Source: Streptomyces qinglanensis
Lineage (GTDB): Bacteria; Actinomycetota; Actinomycetes; Streptomycetales; Streptomycetaceae
Assembly (NCBI RefSeq): GCF_900111245.1
Contig: NZ_FOGO01000013.1
Coordinates: 71,384-135,383, forward strand
Length of the DNA: 64,000 nucleotides
Reading direction: 5' to 3'
Below are positions 50,929 to 58,830 of the stretch, in pieces. The position numbers and the translations under genes are program-made. The first letter of the stretch is position 1; the number at the start of each line of letters is the position of its first letter. Below the pieces are notes generated by a model. It was not told the DNA's origin. It searched no databases and saw only the letters and a list, made by a program, of their open reading frames with translations.

Positions 50929-52444
50929 TCCCGAGGGCCCCTTGGGCGACGCGGGGTCCGGCGGGCCGGGCGCCGGGGCGCGCGGCCCGGACGGCGCCTA
51001 CGGCGGTCGTGCCGGTCATGACGCACCCGATCGTCACCGTCCGCACGGCGGGTACGGCAGGGACGGCGCATCCGGCGGGAGAGGGGACCAGTTCCGCGGC
51101 CCGGGGCCCGGTCCCGCCGGCGGCGCGCCCCCGCCCGGCGCCGACTACCCGTACACGGAGCCCTACGACTACTCGGGGACCTACGACTACTCGGGGTCCT
51201 ATGGCTCCGCAGGGCCCGACCGCACCGGGCCCTACGACCGAGCGGAGCCCTGGGGCCGCTCCGAGCCGTTCGGCGGCCCAGGGCCCGCCGCCCCGCCCGG
51301 GCCCGCTCTTCCCGGACAGGACGTGTCCGGTGGACCGGCGCCCGGGCCCGGGAATGCCGAGCGCGCCGACGCCGGGCGGGCCGCCGACGGCGCGCTCCGC
51401 GGGGAGGCCGCTGCTGCAGCCGAGCCGGTGGATCCGGCGCAGGAGGCGCCGCCGCTGCGCCGCCCCGGGCAGGGCAGGGCCGACCGCAGACGCGCGGCCA
51501 AGCGCATCCAGCGCCGCCGCAGGCTCTCCGCGACCAAGGAGCTCCCGATCCTGGTCTGCGTCGCGCTGCTGATCGCGTGGGTGCTCAAGACCTTTCTCGT
51601 GCAGGCGTTCGTGATCCCCTCGGGCTCCATGGAGCAGACCATCCGGATCGGGGACCGGGTGCTGGTGGACAAGTTCACGCCGTGGTTCGGTGCCGAGCCG
51701 CACCGCGGGGACGTGGTCGTCTTCCAGGACCCGGGCGGCTGGCTGGAGAACGAGAAGAAGGAGCCGGACAACGCACCCGCCGGGATCAAGCAGGGCAAGG
51801 AGCTGCTCACGTTCATCGGACTGCTGCCCTCGGACGACGAACAGGATCTGATCAAGCGGGTCGTCGCCGTCGGTGGGGACACGGTGCGCTGCTGCGACAA
51901 GCAGGGGCGCGTCACCGTCAACGGCACGCCGCTGAACGAGCCCTATCTTCACCCGGGCAACGAACCCTCCCGGATGAAGTTCACGGTCGAAGTCCCTGCG
52001 GGGCGGGTTTTCGTGATGGGCGATCATCGGGCCAACTCCGCCGACTCGCGCTATCACTTGAAGGATCCGAATCGAGGAACGATCGGAGAAGACCGAATCG
52101 TTGGTAAAGCTGTCGTCATTGCGTGGCCGTTCGACCACTGGAGGCGGCTCGAGGAGCCGGGAGTGTACGCCTCCGTCCCTGACCCCGGAGGCGGAGCCGT
52201 CTCCCTGCAGATGAACCGGGACAATCGGGTGGCGCAACTGCCGTTCTCCGCGGAACTTCCGCTCGTTATGGGAATGGTGGGCCTGTACCGGTGGCGGGAC
52301 AGGCGAATGCGCGGCGTGAGGAGTGGATGTGGGGGACTTGGCGGTCGGTACGCGGTCCGGTTCCGGGTACCCGGAGGACGGAGGCCCGGGTACGGACGGC
52401 AGGACGGGCGACGCAGAACCACCGGCCGTGGAAAGAGGGAGTGA
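50921..52444 (+). CDS. sipX: Type I signal peptidase SipX-like, long disordered N-terminus
   Basis: The product would be 507 residues. Its first ~200 residues are disordered (Gly/Pro/Ala/Asp-rich, with PYDYSGTYDYSGSYG repeats) and end in an Arg-rich patch. A membrane helix (~208-229) leads to catalytic Ser236 (SGSM) and Lys312 (LIKRV). The catalytic module ends near residue 430 and a second hydrophobic segment (LPFSAELPLVMGMVGLY) follows. After that the frame reads ~45 basic residues over the start of sipY. It is probably co-transcribed with sipW and sipY, as in S. lividans. Confidence 0.88.
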   Translation: MTDPEGPLGDAGSGGPGAGARGPDGAYGGRAGHDAPDRHRPHGGYGRDGASGGRGDQFRGPGPGPAGGAPPPGADYPYTEPYDYSGTYDYSGSYGSAGPDRTGPYDRAEPWGRSEPFGGPGPAAPPGPALPGQDVSGGPAPGPGNAERADAGRAADGALRGEAAAAAEPVDPAQEAPPLRRPGQGRADRRRAAKRIQRRRRLSATKELPILVCVALLIAWVLKTFLVQAFVIPSGSMEQTIRIGDRVLVDKFTPWFGAEPHRGDVVVFQDPGGWLENEKKEPDNAPAGIKQGKELLTFIGLLPSDDEQDLIKRVVAVGGDTVRCCDKQGRVTVNGTPLNEPYLHPGNEPSRMKFTVEVPAGRVFVMGDHRANSADSRYHLKDPNRGTIGEDRIVGKAVVIAWPFDHWRRLEEPGVYASVPDPGGGAVSLQMNRDNRVAQLPFSAELPLVMGMVGLYRWRDRRMRGVRSGCGGLGGRYAVRFRVPGGRRPGYGRQDGRRRTTGRGKRE

Positions 52445-53393
52445 CAGCGTGACGGCGGAGACCGACGGGACGGCAGCCCGCTCAGGGGCGGACGGGGACG
52501 GTCCGTGGACCCCCGGACCGAAGCCGCAGCACGAGGCACCGGACCCGGACGGGGCGGCCGAGGCGGCGGACCCGGACGGAGAAGCCGGGGAGCCGGACGA
52601 CAAGAAACCGGCGAAGAAGCAGCGCCCGTTCTGGAAAGAGCTGCCGATGCTCATCGGCATCGCGCTCATCCTCGCCCTGATCATCAAGACATTCCTGGTC
52701 CAGGCGTTCTCCATCCCCTCCGACTCGATGCAGGACACGCTCCAGCGCGGTGACCGGGTGCTGGTGGACAAGCTGACGCCGTGGTTCGGAGCGACCCCGG
52801 AACGCGGCGAGGTCGTCGTCTTCCACGACCCGGGCGGCTGGCTCCCCGAGGCGCACGTCGAGGAGAACTTCCTGCAGACCGCGCTCAGCTTCATCGGCCT
52901 GATGCCCTCGGCCAACGAGAAGGACCTGATCAAGCGGGTCATCGCGGTCGGCGGGGACACGGTGGAGTGCAAGAAGGGCGGAAAGATCCAGGTCAACGGC
53001 ACGGCGCTGGACGAGTCCTCGTACATCTATCCGGGCAACACCCCGTGCGACGACAAGCCGTTCGGGCCGCTGAAGGTCCCGAAGGGCAAGCTGTGGGTGA
53101 TGGGCGACCACCGCCAGGACTCCCTCGACTCCCGCTACCACCAGAACCAGCCCGGTGACGGCTTCGTCCCGGAGAAGCAGGTGGTGGGACGGGCCATCGT
53201 CAAGGCGTGGCCGATCAACCGCTGGGGCACGCTGCCGGTCCCCGAGACCTTCGACCAGAAGGGCGTGCAGTCGCGCGCGCTGAGCGCGGCGCCGGGTGCG
53301 GTCGGGTTCGCGGGCGCCGTCCCGCTGGTGCTCTGGCGGCGACGGCGGGCGCAGTCGCGCGCTGCCGCGCGGTCCGCGCTCCACGAGGGCTGA
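52329..53393 (+). CDS. sipY: Type I signal peptidase SipY-like
   Basis: The ~354-residue product has a ~100-residue acidic, disordered front end, a membrane helix (~105-124), catalytic Ser133 (SDSM) and Lys202 (LIKRV), GDHRQDSLDSRYH as box E, and a C-terminal membrane helix (FAGAVPLVLW) with an Arg-rich end. GTG 52329 (MGDLAVGTRSG) has GAGGAG five bases upstream; GTG 52323 is two codons longer. It overlaps sipX by 116 bases. Confidence 0.9.
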   Translation: MGDLAVGTRSGSGYPEDGGPGTDGRTGDAEPPAVERGSDSVTAETDGTAARSGADGDGPWTPGPKPQHEAPDPDGAAEAADPDGEAGEPDDKKPAKKQRPFWKELPMLIGIALILALIIKTFLVQAFSIPSDSMQDTLQRGDRVLVDKLTPWFGATPERGEVVVFHDPGGWLPEAHVEENFLQTALSFIGLMPSANEKDLIKRVIAVGGDTVECKKGGKIQVNGTALDESSYIYPGNTPCDDKPFGPLKVPKGKLWVMGDHRQDSLDSRYHQNQPGDGFVPEKQVVGRAIVKAWPINRWGTLPVPETFDQKGVQSRALSAAPGAVGFAGAVPLVLWRRRRAQSRAAARSALHEG

Positions 53394-53479
53394 CGGCTTC
53401 GAGTACCGCCCGGTAGGGTCAGCGGTCTGCGCCGACACAGGCTGTCGGGTCCGTTGCGCAAGAGCCGGGGAGTGCGGAA

Positions 53480-54217
53480 GTGAGCAAGGCAGAACGTACC
53501 GACGAGGGCCGCGGCCGCCTGGGTGACCGGATCTCCGGAGTGGTTGTGGCCCTCGGGTGCGTGCTCTTCCTCGGCGGCTTCGTCTGGGGTGCCGTGCTCT
53601 ACAAGCCCTACACGGTGCCCACCGACTCCATGGACCCCACGGTGCAGGCCGGTGCCCGGGTGCTGGCCCAGCGGGTGGACGGCGACGAGGTGCGGCGTGG
53701 CGACGTCGTCGTCTTCCAGGACTCGGTGTGGGGCACGGTGCCCATGGTCAAACGGGTGGTGGGCGTCGGCGGGGACAAGGTGGCGTGCTGCGACCGGAAG
53801 GGCCGGCTCACCGTCGACGGCCGACCTGTCGACGAGCCCTATCTGCATGCCCGGGGTGACGACTCGCAGCGGGCCTTCGAACCCACCCGCGTGCCCGCGG
53901 GAAAGCTCTTCCTGCTGGGGGACAACCGGCAGGCGTCCCTCGACTCCCGGGTGCACCTGGAGGACGCCGACCACGGTGCCGTGCCGCGCTCCGCCGTCCA
54001 GGCCCGGGTCGCCGCCATAGCCTGGCCCAGCAGCGCGGCCGGGATGCTCCCGGAGCCGAGCGGCTTCGCCGACATGCCCGGCGGAACCTCCGATCGCGGG
54101 CCGCTACCGCTGGCACTGACCGCTGTGCTCGTGGGGGCCGTCCTGGTGCTGGGCGGGGCGGCGTACGGACCGCTCGCGCGGCGCCGAGCGACTTCGGCCC
54201 GACGCCGCTCGGGGTGA
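53480..54217 (+). CDS. sipZ: Type I signal peptidase SipZ-like
   Basis: The 245-residue product has an N-terminal membrane helix (~18-40), Ser50 (TDSM), Lys91 (MVKRV), GDNRQASLDSRVH as box E and a C-terminal membrane helix (~212-230) before a basic tail. In S. lividans, sipW, X and Y are one operon and sipZ heads the next, according to published work; here an 86-base gap before sipZ fits that. GTG 53480. Confidence 0.92.
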   Translation: MSKAERTDEGRGRLGDRISGVVVALGCVLFLGGFVWGAVLYKPYTVPTDSMDPTVQAGARVLAQRVDGDEVRRGDVVVFQDSVWGTVPMVKRVVGVGGDKVACCDRKGRLTVDGRPVDEPYLHARGDDSQRAFEPTRVPAGKLFLLGDNRQASLDSRVHLEDADHGAVPRSAVQARVAAIAWPSSAAGMLPEPSGFADMPGGTSDRGPLPLALTAVLVGAVLVLGGAAYGPLARRRATSARRRSG

Positions 54218-54256
54218 CGCACAATGGGGGGACGCACGGCTGAAGGGGAACATGCC

Positions 54257-54580
54257 ATGAGCGCCGAGGACCTCGAGAAGTACGAGACCGAGATGGAGCT
54301 CAAGCTCTACAGGGAGTACAGAGATGTCGTCGGGCTGTTCAAATACGTGATCGAGACCGACCGGCGCTTCTATCTCACCAATGACTACGAGATGCAGGTC
54401 CACTCGGTGCAGGGGGAGGTCTTCTTCGAGGTGTCGATGGCCGACGCCTGGGTCTGGGACATGTACAGACCGGCCCGGTTCGTCAAGCAGGTACGGGTCC
54501 TGACGTTCAAGGACGTGAACATCGAGGAGCTCAACAAGAGCGAACTCGATCTCCCGGAGGACTCCGGCTTCAAGAGCTGA
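54257..54580 (+). CDS. DUF2469 family protein
   Basis: The 107-residue product begins MSAEDLEKYETEMELKLYREYRDVVGLF and contains WVWDMYRPARFVKQVRVLTFKDVNIEEL. This small acidic protein is conserved across actinobacteria and is usually encoded just after the signal peptidase cluster. Its function is unknown. ATG 54257 is chosen for GAAGGGG upstream; a longer frame to 54224 lacks one. It has no membrane segment. Confidence 0.92.
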   Translation: MSAEDLEKYETEMELKLYREYRDVVGLFKYVIETDRRFYLTNDYEMQVHSVQGEVFFEVSMADAWVWDMYRPARFVKQVRVLTFKDVNIEELNKSELDLPEDSGFKS

Positions 54581-54633
54581 GCCGCTGCTCCGGCCTGCGG
54601 CCCCCGGCCAGGCGATCCCGGCGATACACATCC

Positions 54634-54691
54634 CACGGCGTCCCCGTGGCCCGCGACCCGGCAACGGGTCCGGCGCCCCGGGGACGCCGTG
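54634..54691. terminator. Nested double hairpin after DUF2469 gene
   Basis: An outer perfect 13-bp stem (54634-54646 with 54679-54691) encloses a 32-base loop that holds a second perfect 6-bp hairpin (54655-54660 with 54665-54670, GCAA loop). It probably ends the sip/DUF2469 transcript. Confidence 0.8.
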
Positions 54692-54732
54692 CTGAGGGCT
54701 CGGCTGAAGACTCACTCGTGCAAGTGACGGAG

Positions 54733-54759
54733 ATATCCACAATCACCGGGTTCTCCACA
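54733..54759 (+). promoter_or_regulatory. Pair of DnaA-box-like 9-mers
   Basis: ATATCCACA (54733-54741) and TTCTCCACA (54751-54759) each match the DnaA box (TTATCCACA/TTGTCCACA) at eight of nine positions and start 18 bases apart. They lie upstream of the yraN-comM-dprA genes. Confidence 0.35.
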
Positions 54760-54826
54760 GAAGACGAGCAAGATCACCGAAACTCCTCCGGAGCCGCCAC
54801 AGTCGGTGTCCGGAGGTGGTGCCGTG

Positions 54827-55342
54827 ATGAACACCGGCGAAACGCACAGCGGAGCTGACACCGCACGTCCCCGTCCCCGGCCCCGGCAGGCAGCCGGGGA
54901 ACGCCCGGGCGGCCCGAGCACGCGGGGCGGCCCGGACCCCGGGCGGCGCGGTGCCCAGCGAAGGCCCGCCCGCGCGAGGGGCGCCCTGGGACGGTACGGA
55001 GAGGACCTGGCGGCGCGCCGGCTGCGCGAGGCGGGCATGGCGGTCCTGGAGCGGAACTGGCGCTGCGCCGAGGGCGAGATCGACATCGTCGCGCGGGACG
55101 CCGACGCCGTCGTGATCTGCGAGGTGAAGACCCGCAGGGCGGTGCCGTTCCAGACCCCCATGGGCAGCCTGCCCCCGGCGCGGACAGCCCGGCTGCGGCG
55201 ACTGGCGGGGCGCTGGCTCAGCGAGCGCTGGATCGCGCGCTACGGCCGCCCGCCCACCGGCGGAGTGCGCATCGACCTCGTCGGCATCGTCCTGCCCGGC
55301 CGGGGCGCGCCCGTCGTGGAGCACGTCCGGGGGATCGGCTGA
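54827..55342 (+). CDS. YraN/UPF0102 family nuclease-fold protein
   Basis: The 171-residue product has a ~55-residue low-complexity front end and a YraN domain with a restriction-endonuclease-like core: LGRYGEDLAARRL, then GEIDIVARDADAVVICEVKTR, the D...ExK catalytic layout. Family members are found beside comM and dprA in many bacteria and are thought to act on DNA, but no activity is established. ATG 54827 (or GTG 54824) follows CGGAGGTG. It overlaps comM by one base (TGATG). Confidence 0.9.
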   Translation: MNTGETHSGADTARPRPRPRQAAGERPGGPSTRGGPDPGRRGAQRRPARARGALGRYGEDLAARRLREAGMAVLERNWRCAEGEIDIVARDADAVVICEVKTRRAVPFQTPMGSLPPARTARLRRLAGRWLSERWIARYGRPPTGGVRIDLVGIVLPGRGAPVVEHVRGIG

Positions 55343-56955
55343 TGGCCTTCGCCCGTACCTGCGCGGTCGCCCTCGTGGGAGTCGAGGGTGTGCTGGTCGA
55401 GGTCCAGGCCGACCTGGAACCGGGCGTCGCGGCCTTCACCCTGGTGGGGCTGCCCGACAAGAGCCTCACCGAGAGCCGGGACCGGGTCCGGGCCGCGGTG
55501 GTGAACTCCGGAGTCCCCTGGCCGCAGAAGAAACTCACCGTCGGCCTCAGCCCCGCCTCGGTGCCCAAGGGCGGCAGCGGCTTCGACATCGCCGTCGCCT
55601 GCGCCGTCCTCGCCGCGGCCGAACGCCTCGACCCGCGCCAGACCGCCGAGGTCGTGATGATCGGAGAACTGGGTCTCGACGGCCGGGTGCTCCCGGTCCG
55701 CGGAGTCCTCCCCGCTGTGCTGGCCGCCGCCGACGCGGGGTACCGGCAGGTGGTGGTGGCCGAGCAGAACGCGGCGGAGGCCGCGCTGGTCCCCGACGTC
55801 TCCGTGCTCGGTGTGCGCAGCCTGCGCCGGCTCATCGCCGTACTGGCCGACGAACCGCTCCCCGAGGAATCCGACGACACCGACGCAGGGCTGCCCGGCG
55901 CCGCCCGCGCCGGGCTCACCGGACTCCCCGCGGCGCCGGGACTCACCGGCCTGCTCGGAGAGGAGCGCCCCGTGGACCTCGCCGATGTGGCGGGACAGCA
56001 CCGTGCCCGGCACGCCCTGGAGATCTCCGCTGCGGGGCGCCACCACCTCTACTTCAAGGGGCCGCCCGGCGCCGGGAAGACGATGCTCGCAGAACGGCTG
56101 CCGGGGCTGCTGCCCCCGCTCAGCAGAAAGGAGTCGCTCGAGGTCACCGCCGTGCACTCGGTCGCGGGCGCCCTGCCCGGCGGACAGCCGCTGGTCGCCA
56201 GGCCGCCCTACTGCGCCCCGCACCACTCGGCCACCATGGCCGCGCTGGTCGGCGGCGGCTCCGGCCTGCCCCGCCCCGGTGCGGTCTCCCTCGCCCACAA
56301 CGGGGTGCTCTTTCTGGACGAAGCGGCGGAGTGCGGGGCGCAGGTCCTGGATGCCCTGCGGCAGCCGCTGGAGTCGGGGCATGTCGTGGTGGCGCGTGCT
56401 GCCGGGATGATGCGGATGCCGGCTCGCTTCCTGCTGGCGCTGGCCGCCAACCCGTGTCCCTGCGGGCGGCACGGCAGCACCGGTGGCGGGTGCGAGTGCA
56501 GGCCCTCCGCGGTGCGCCGCTACCGGGCGCGGCTCTCCGGGCCGCTGCTGGACCGCGTCGACCTGCGGGTCGCGGTGGCGCCGCTGGCCCGCTCCGAGCT
56601 GGCCGCGATCGACGGCCGCGCGGAGTCCACCCGCGTGGTGGCGGCCCGGGTCCAGGAGGCCCGGGAACGCGCCGCGGTGCGGTATGCGGAGACACCGTGG
56701 CAGACCAACAGCGAGGTCCCCGGGCACGAACTGCGCACCCGCTACCCGGCGGTCCCCGGCGCGCTCGCCGACGCCGAGGACGATCTGGAGCGCGGACTGC
56801 TCACCGCGCGTGGCCTCGACCGGGTGCTGCGGGTCGCCTGGACCGTCGCCGACCTCGCGGGACACCCCCGGCCGACCCGCGGCGACGTCCATACCGCCCT
56901 GGAGCTGCGGACCGGCATCCGCCGCGGCTCCCCGCCCGCGGAGGTGCCCGTATGA
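55342..56955 (+). CDS. comM: ComM/YifB family Mg-chelatase-like AAA ATPase
   Basis: The 537-residue product is a hexameric AAA+ helicase of the ComM (YifB) family, which in Vibrio promotes branch migration during natural transformation. An N-terminal Lon-protease-like domain (~1-190) precedes the AAA core, with Walker A GPPGAGKT (240-247), Walker B LFLDEA and a C-terminal zinc/cysteine loop NPCPCGRHG...C. Streptomyces are not known to be naturally competent, so the role may be in recombination. It overlaps dprA by 4 bases. Confidence 0.93.
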   Translation: MAFARTCAVALVGVEGVLVEVQADLEPGVAAFTLVGLPDKSLTESRDRVRAAVVNSGVPWPQKKLTVGLSPASVPKGGSGFDIAVACAVLAAAERLDPRQTAEVVMIGELGLDGRVLPVRGVLPAVLAAADAGYRQVVVAEQNAAEAALVPDVSVLGVRSLRRLIAVLADEPLPEESDDTDAGLPGAARAGLTGLPAAPGLTGLLGEERPVDLADVAGQHRARHALEISAAGRHHLYFKGPPGAGKTMLAERLPGLLPPLSRKESLEVTAVHSVAGALPGGQPLVARPPYCAPHHSATMAALVGGGSGLPRPGAVSLAHNGVLFLDEAAECGAQVLDALRQPLESGHVVVARAAGMMRMPARFLLALAANPCPCGRHGSTGGGCECRPSAVRRYRARLSGPLLDRVDLRVAVAPLARSELAAIDGRAESTRVVAARVQEARERAAVRYAETPWQTNSEVPGHELRTRYPAVPGALADAEDDLERGLLTARGLDRVLRVAWTVADLAGHPRPTRGDVHTALELRTGIRRGSPPAEVPV

Positions 56956-58535
56956 GCGCCGAACATCTGCGCCCCGGGGCCGGGTGCGCCGGTCCGGGGA
57001 GCACCCCGCCTCCGGTCGTCCCCGAGCACAGGCAGCCCACCGGGGAGCCGGACCGCCGCGCGGCGCCCCACGGGGCCGCTGCGCGGGGGCCCGAGCCGCC
57101 TCGACCGTCCGGGGGTGCCGGGGCGTCCGGCAGAGTCGGGCCGGTCGACGGTGCCGGACGGGCCGATGGCGCCGGGCCGTCCGACGGGGTGGGGATGTCC
57201 GGTGCGCCCGGTCAGTCCGGCGGCGCCCGAGCGCCGGAAGGGCCAGGATCGTCCGACGGGGTCCGACGGGCTGATGAGGCCGCGCCGTTCGACGGCCTCT
57301 CACGGGCCGTCGGCCCCCGGCCGTCCGACGCCGAGGCCCGACCGGCTGTCGCGGCACCCCGGAGCGCGACCGGGCAGGCGGATCCGGTCCGGCCGGGGCA
57401 GGTGCCGGAGGAGCCCGAGCGCCTGGCACGGGCGGCCCTCACCCGCATCGCGGAGCCCGGCGACGAACTCGTCGGAAAGTGGCTGGCCGTGCATGGAGCA
57501 TGCGCGGTGGTGGCGGCGCTGAGCGGGAGCGGTCCACCGCTCAGCGGCGCGGGAGAGCGGCGATGGGCGGGGCTGAGACTGCGGGCCGCCCGGGCGCGGC
57601 CGCACGCGGACCTGGCCGCCATCGCCGCGAGCGGCGGCCGCTTCGTCTGCCCGGAGGACCCCGAGTGGCCCCGCCAACTGGACGACTTGGGGCACGCCCG
57701 ACCGTTCGGGCTGTGGCTGCGGGGCGAACCCTCCCTCCGGCTGTGGGCGCTGCGCTCGGTGGCCGTCGTCGGTGCCCGCGCGTGTACCGAGTACGGCGCG
57801 CACTGCGCCGCCGCGCTCGGTGCGGGGCTCGCCGAACACGGATGGACGGTGGTGTCGGGTGCCGCCTACGGCGTCGACGCCGCTGCCCACCGCGGGGCTC
57901 TGGCGGTCCGGGGACCCACCGCGGGGGTTCTGGCCTGCGGAGCCGATGTCGCCTACCCGCCGGGCAACCAGGAGTTGATCCGCGCGGTGGGTGAGCGCGG
58001 CCTGCTGATCGCGGAGCTGCCGCCAGGCGACCATCCCACCCGCAGCAGATTCGTGCTGCGGAACCGGGTGATCGCAGCGCTCACCCGGGGAACGGTCGTG
58101 GTGGAGGCGGCCCTGCGCAGCGGAGCGCTGGTCACGGCCCGCCGCGCCCTCGGACTGGGGCGGCAACTGATGGGTATGCCCGGTCCGGTCACCTCCGGGC
58201 TCTCCCAGGGTGTCCACGAACTCCTGCGCGGCGAGGCCACCGTGGTCACCGACGCCGACGAAGTGATCGAACAGGTGGGAATGGTCGGTGAGCTGGCTCC
58301 CGAGCGCCGGGCGCCGTCCGTGCCGAGGGACGCGTTGAGTCCCGGCGCGGCGCGGGTCCTGGAAGCGCTCCCCGGCCGGGGAGCGGCGGAGCTCGCCCGT
58401 ATCGCGTGTTCTGCCGCTGTCCCGCCGGATGAAGTGCGCGCACGCCTCCACGAACTGCGGGCGCTCGGCTTCGTCGAACGAGACGGCGAGTGCTGGCAGT
58501 TGACCGCGTCGGGCAAGGGGCACCCCATCGGGTGA
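56952..58535 (+). CDS. dprA: DNA processing protein DprA with long N-terminal extension
   Basis: DprA loads RecA onto single-stranded DNA. The core runs from ~155 to 527: a helical front, the Rossmann domain with ARACTEYGAHCAAALGAGLAEHGWTVVSGAAYGVDAAAH and GVLACGADVAYPPGN (SMF signature), and a winged-helix C-terminus (VLEALPGRGAAELARIA). Normal DprA is ~300-390 residues, so the first ~150 residues here are extra: a Pro/Gly/Ala/Ser-rich disordered segment with SDGV/VDGAGRADGAG repeats. ATG 56952 overlaps comM by 4 bases; no internal start is better placed. Confidence 0.93.
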   Translation: MSAEHLRPGAGCAGPGSTPPPVVPEHRQPTGEPDRRAAPHGAAARGPEPPRPSGGAGASGRVGPVDGAGRADGAGPSDGVGMSGAPGQSGGARAPEGPGSSDGVRRADEAAPFDGLSRAVGPRPSDAEARPAVAAPRSATGQADPVRPGQVPEEPERLARAALTRIAEPGDELVGKWLAVHGACAVVAALSGSGPPLSGAGERRWAGLRLRAARARPHADLAAIAASGGRFVCPEDPEWPRQLDDLGHARPFGLWLRGEPSLRLWALRSVAVVGARACTEYGAHCAAALGAGLAEHGWTVVSGAAYGVDAAAHRGALAVRGPTAGVLACGADVAYPPGNQELIRAVGERGLLIAELPPGDHPTRSRFVLRNRVIAALTRGTVVVEAALRSGALVTARRALGLGRQLMGMPGPVTSGLSQGVHELLRGEATVVTDADEVIEQVGMVGELAPERRAPSVPRDALSPGAARVLEALPGRGAAELARIACSAAVPPDEVRARLHELRALGFVERDGECWQLTASGKGHPIG

Positions 58536-58830
58536 TGAGGCGGTCCTTGACCTGGGGCTATCGGGTGAAAGGGTGAGCTGTGCGTCCTCGCCGGGGCGGC
58601 GCGGGTCCCGCGGGGCAGGCCACCCCGGCCCCGTGCCCGGTCATCCGCGCCGCGTCCGCCTCCAGCACCGCCGAGCAACCGCGGAAAGGAGCATGCCGGC
58701 GCGGAGAAGAATGCGGGACGTCGCTGACCGCGACGCGGCGGTCACGCTACGCTCACATCATCTCGCAGCCACACTCACGCTTTCGCACCGACAGACCACC
58801 ACTACCCAGCAGAACGGCTCAAGGCGACGT

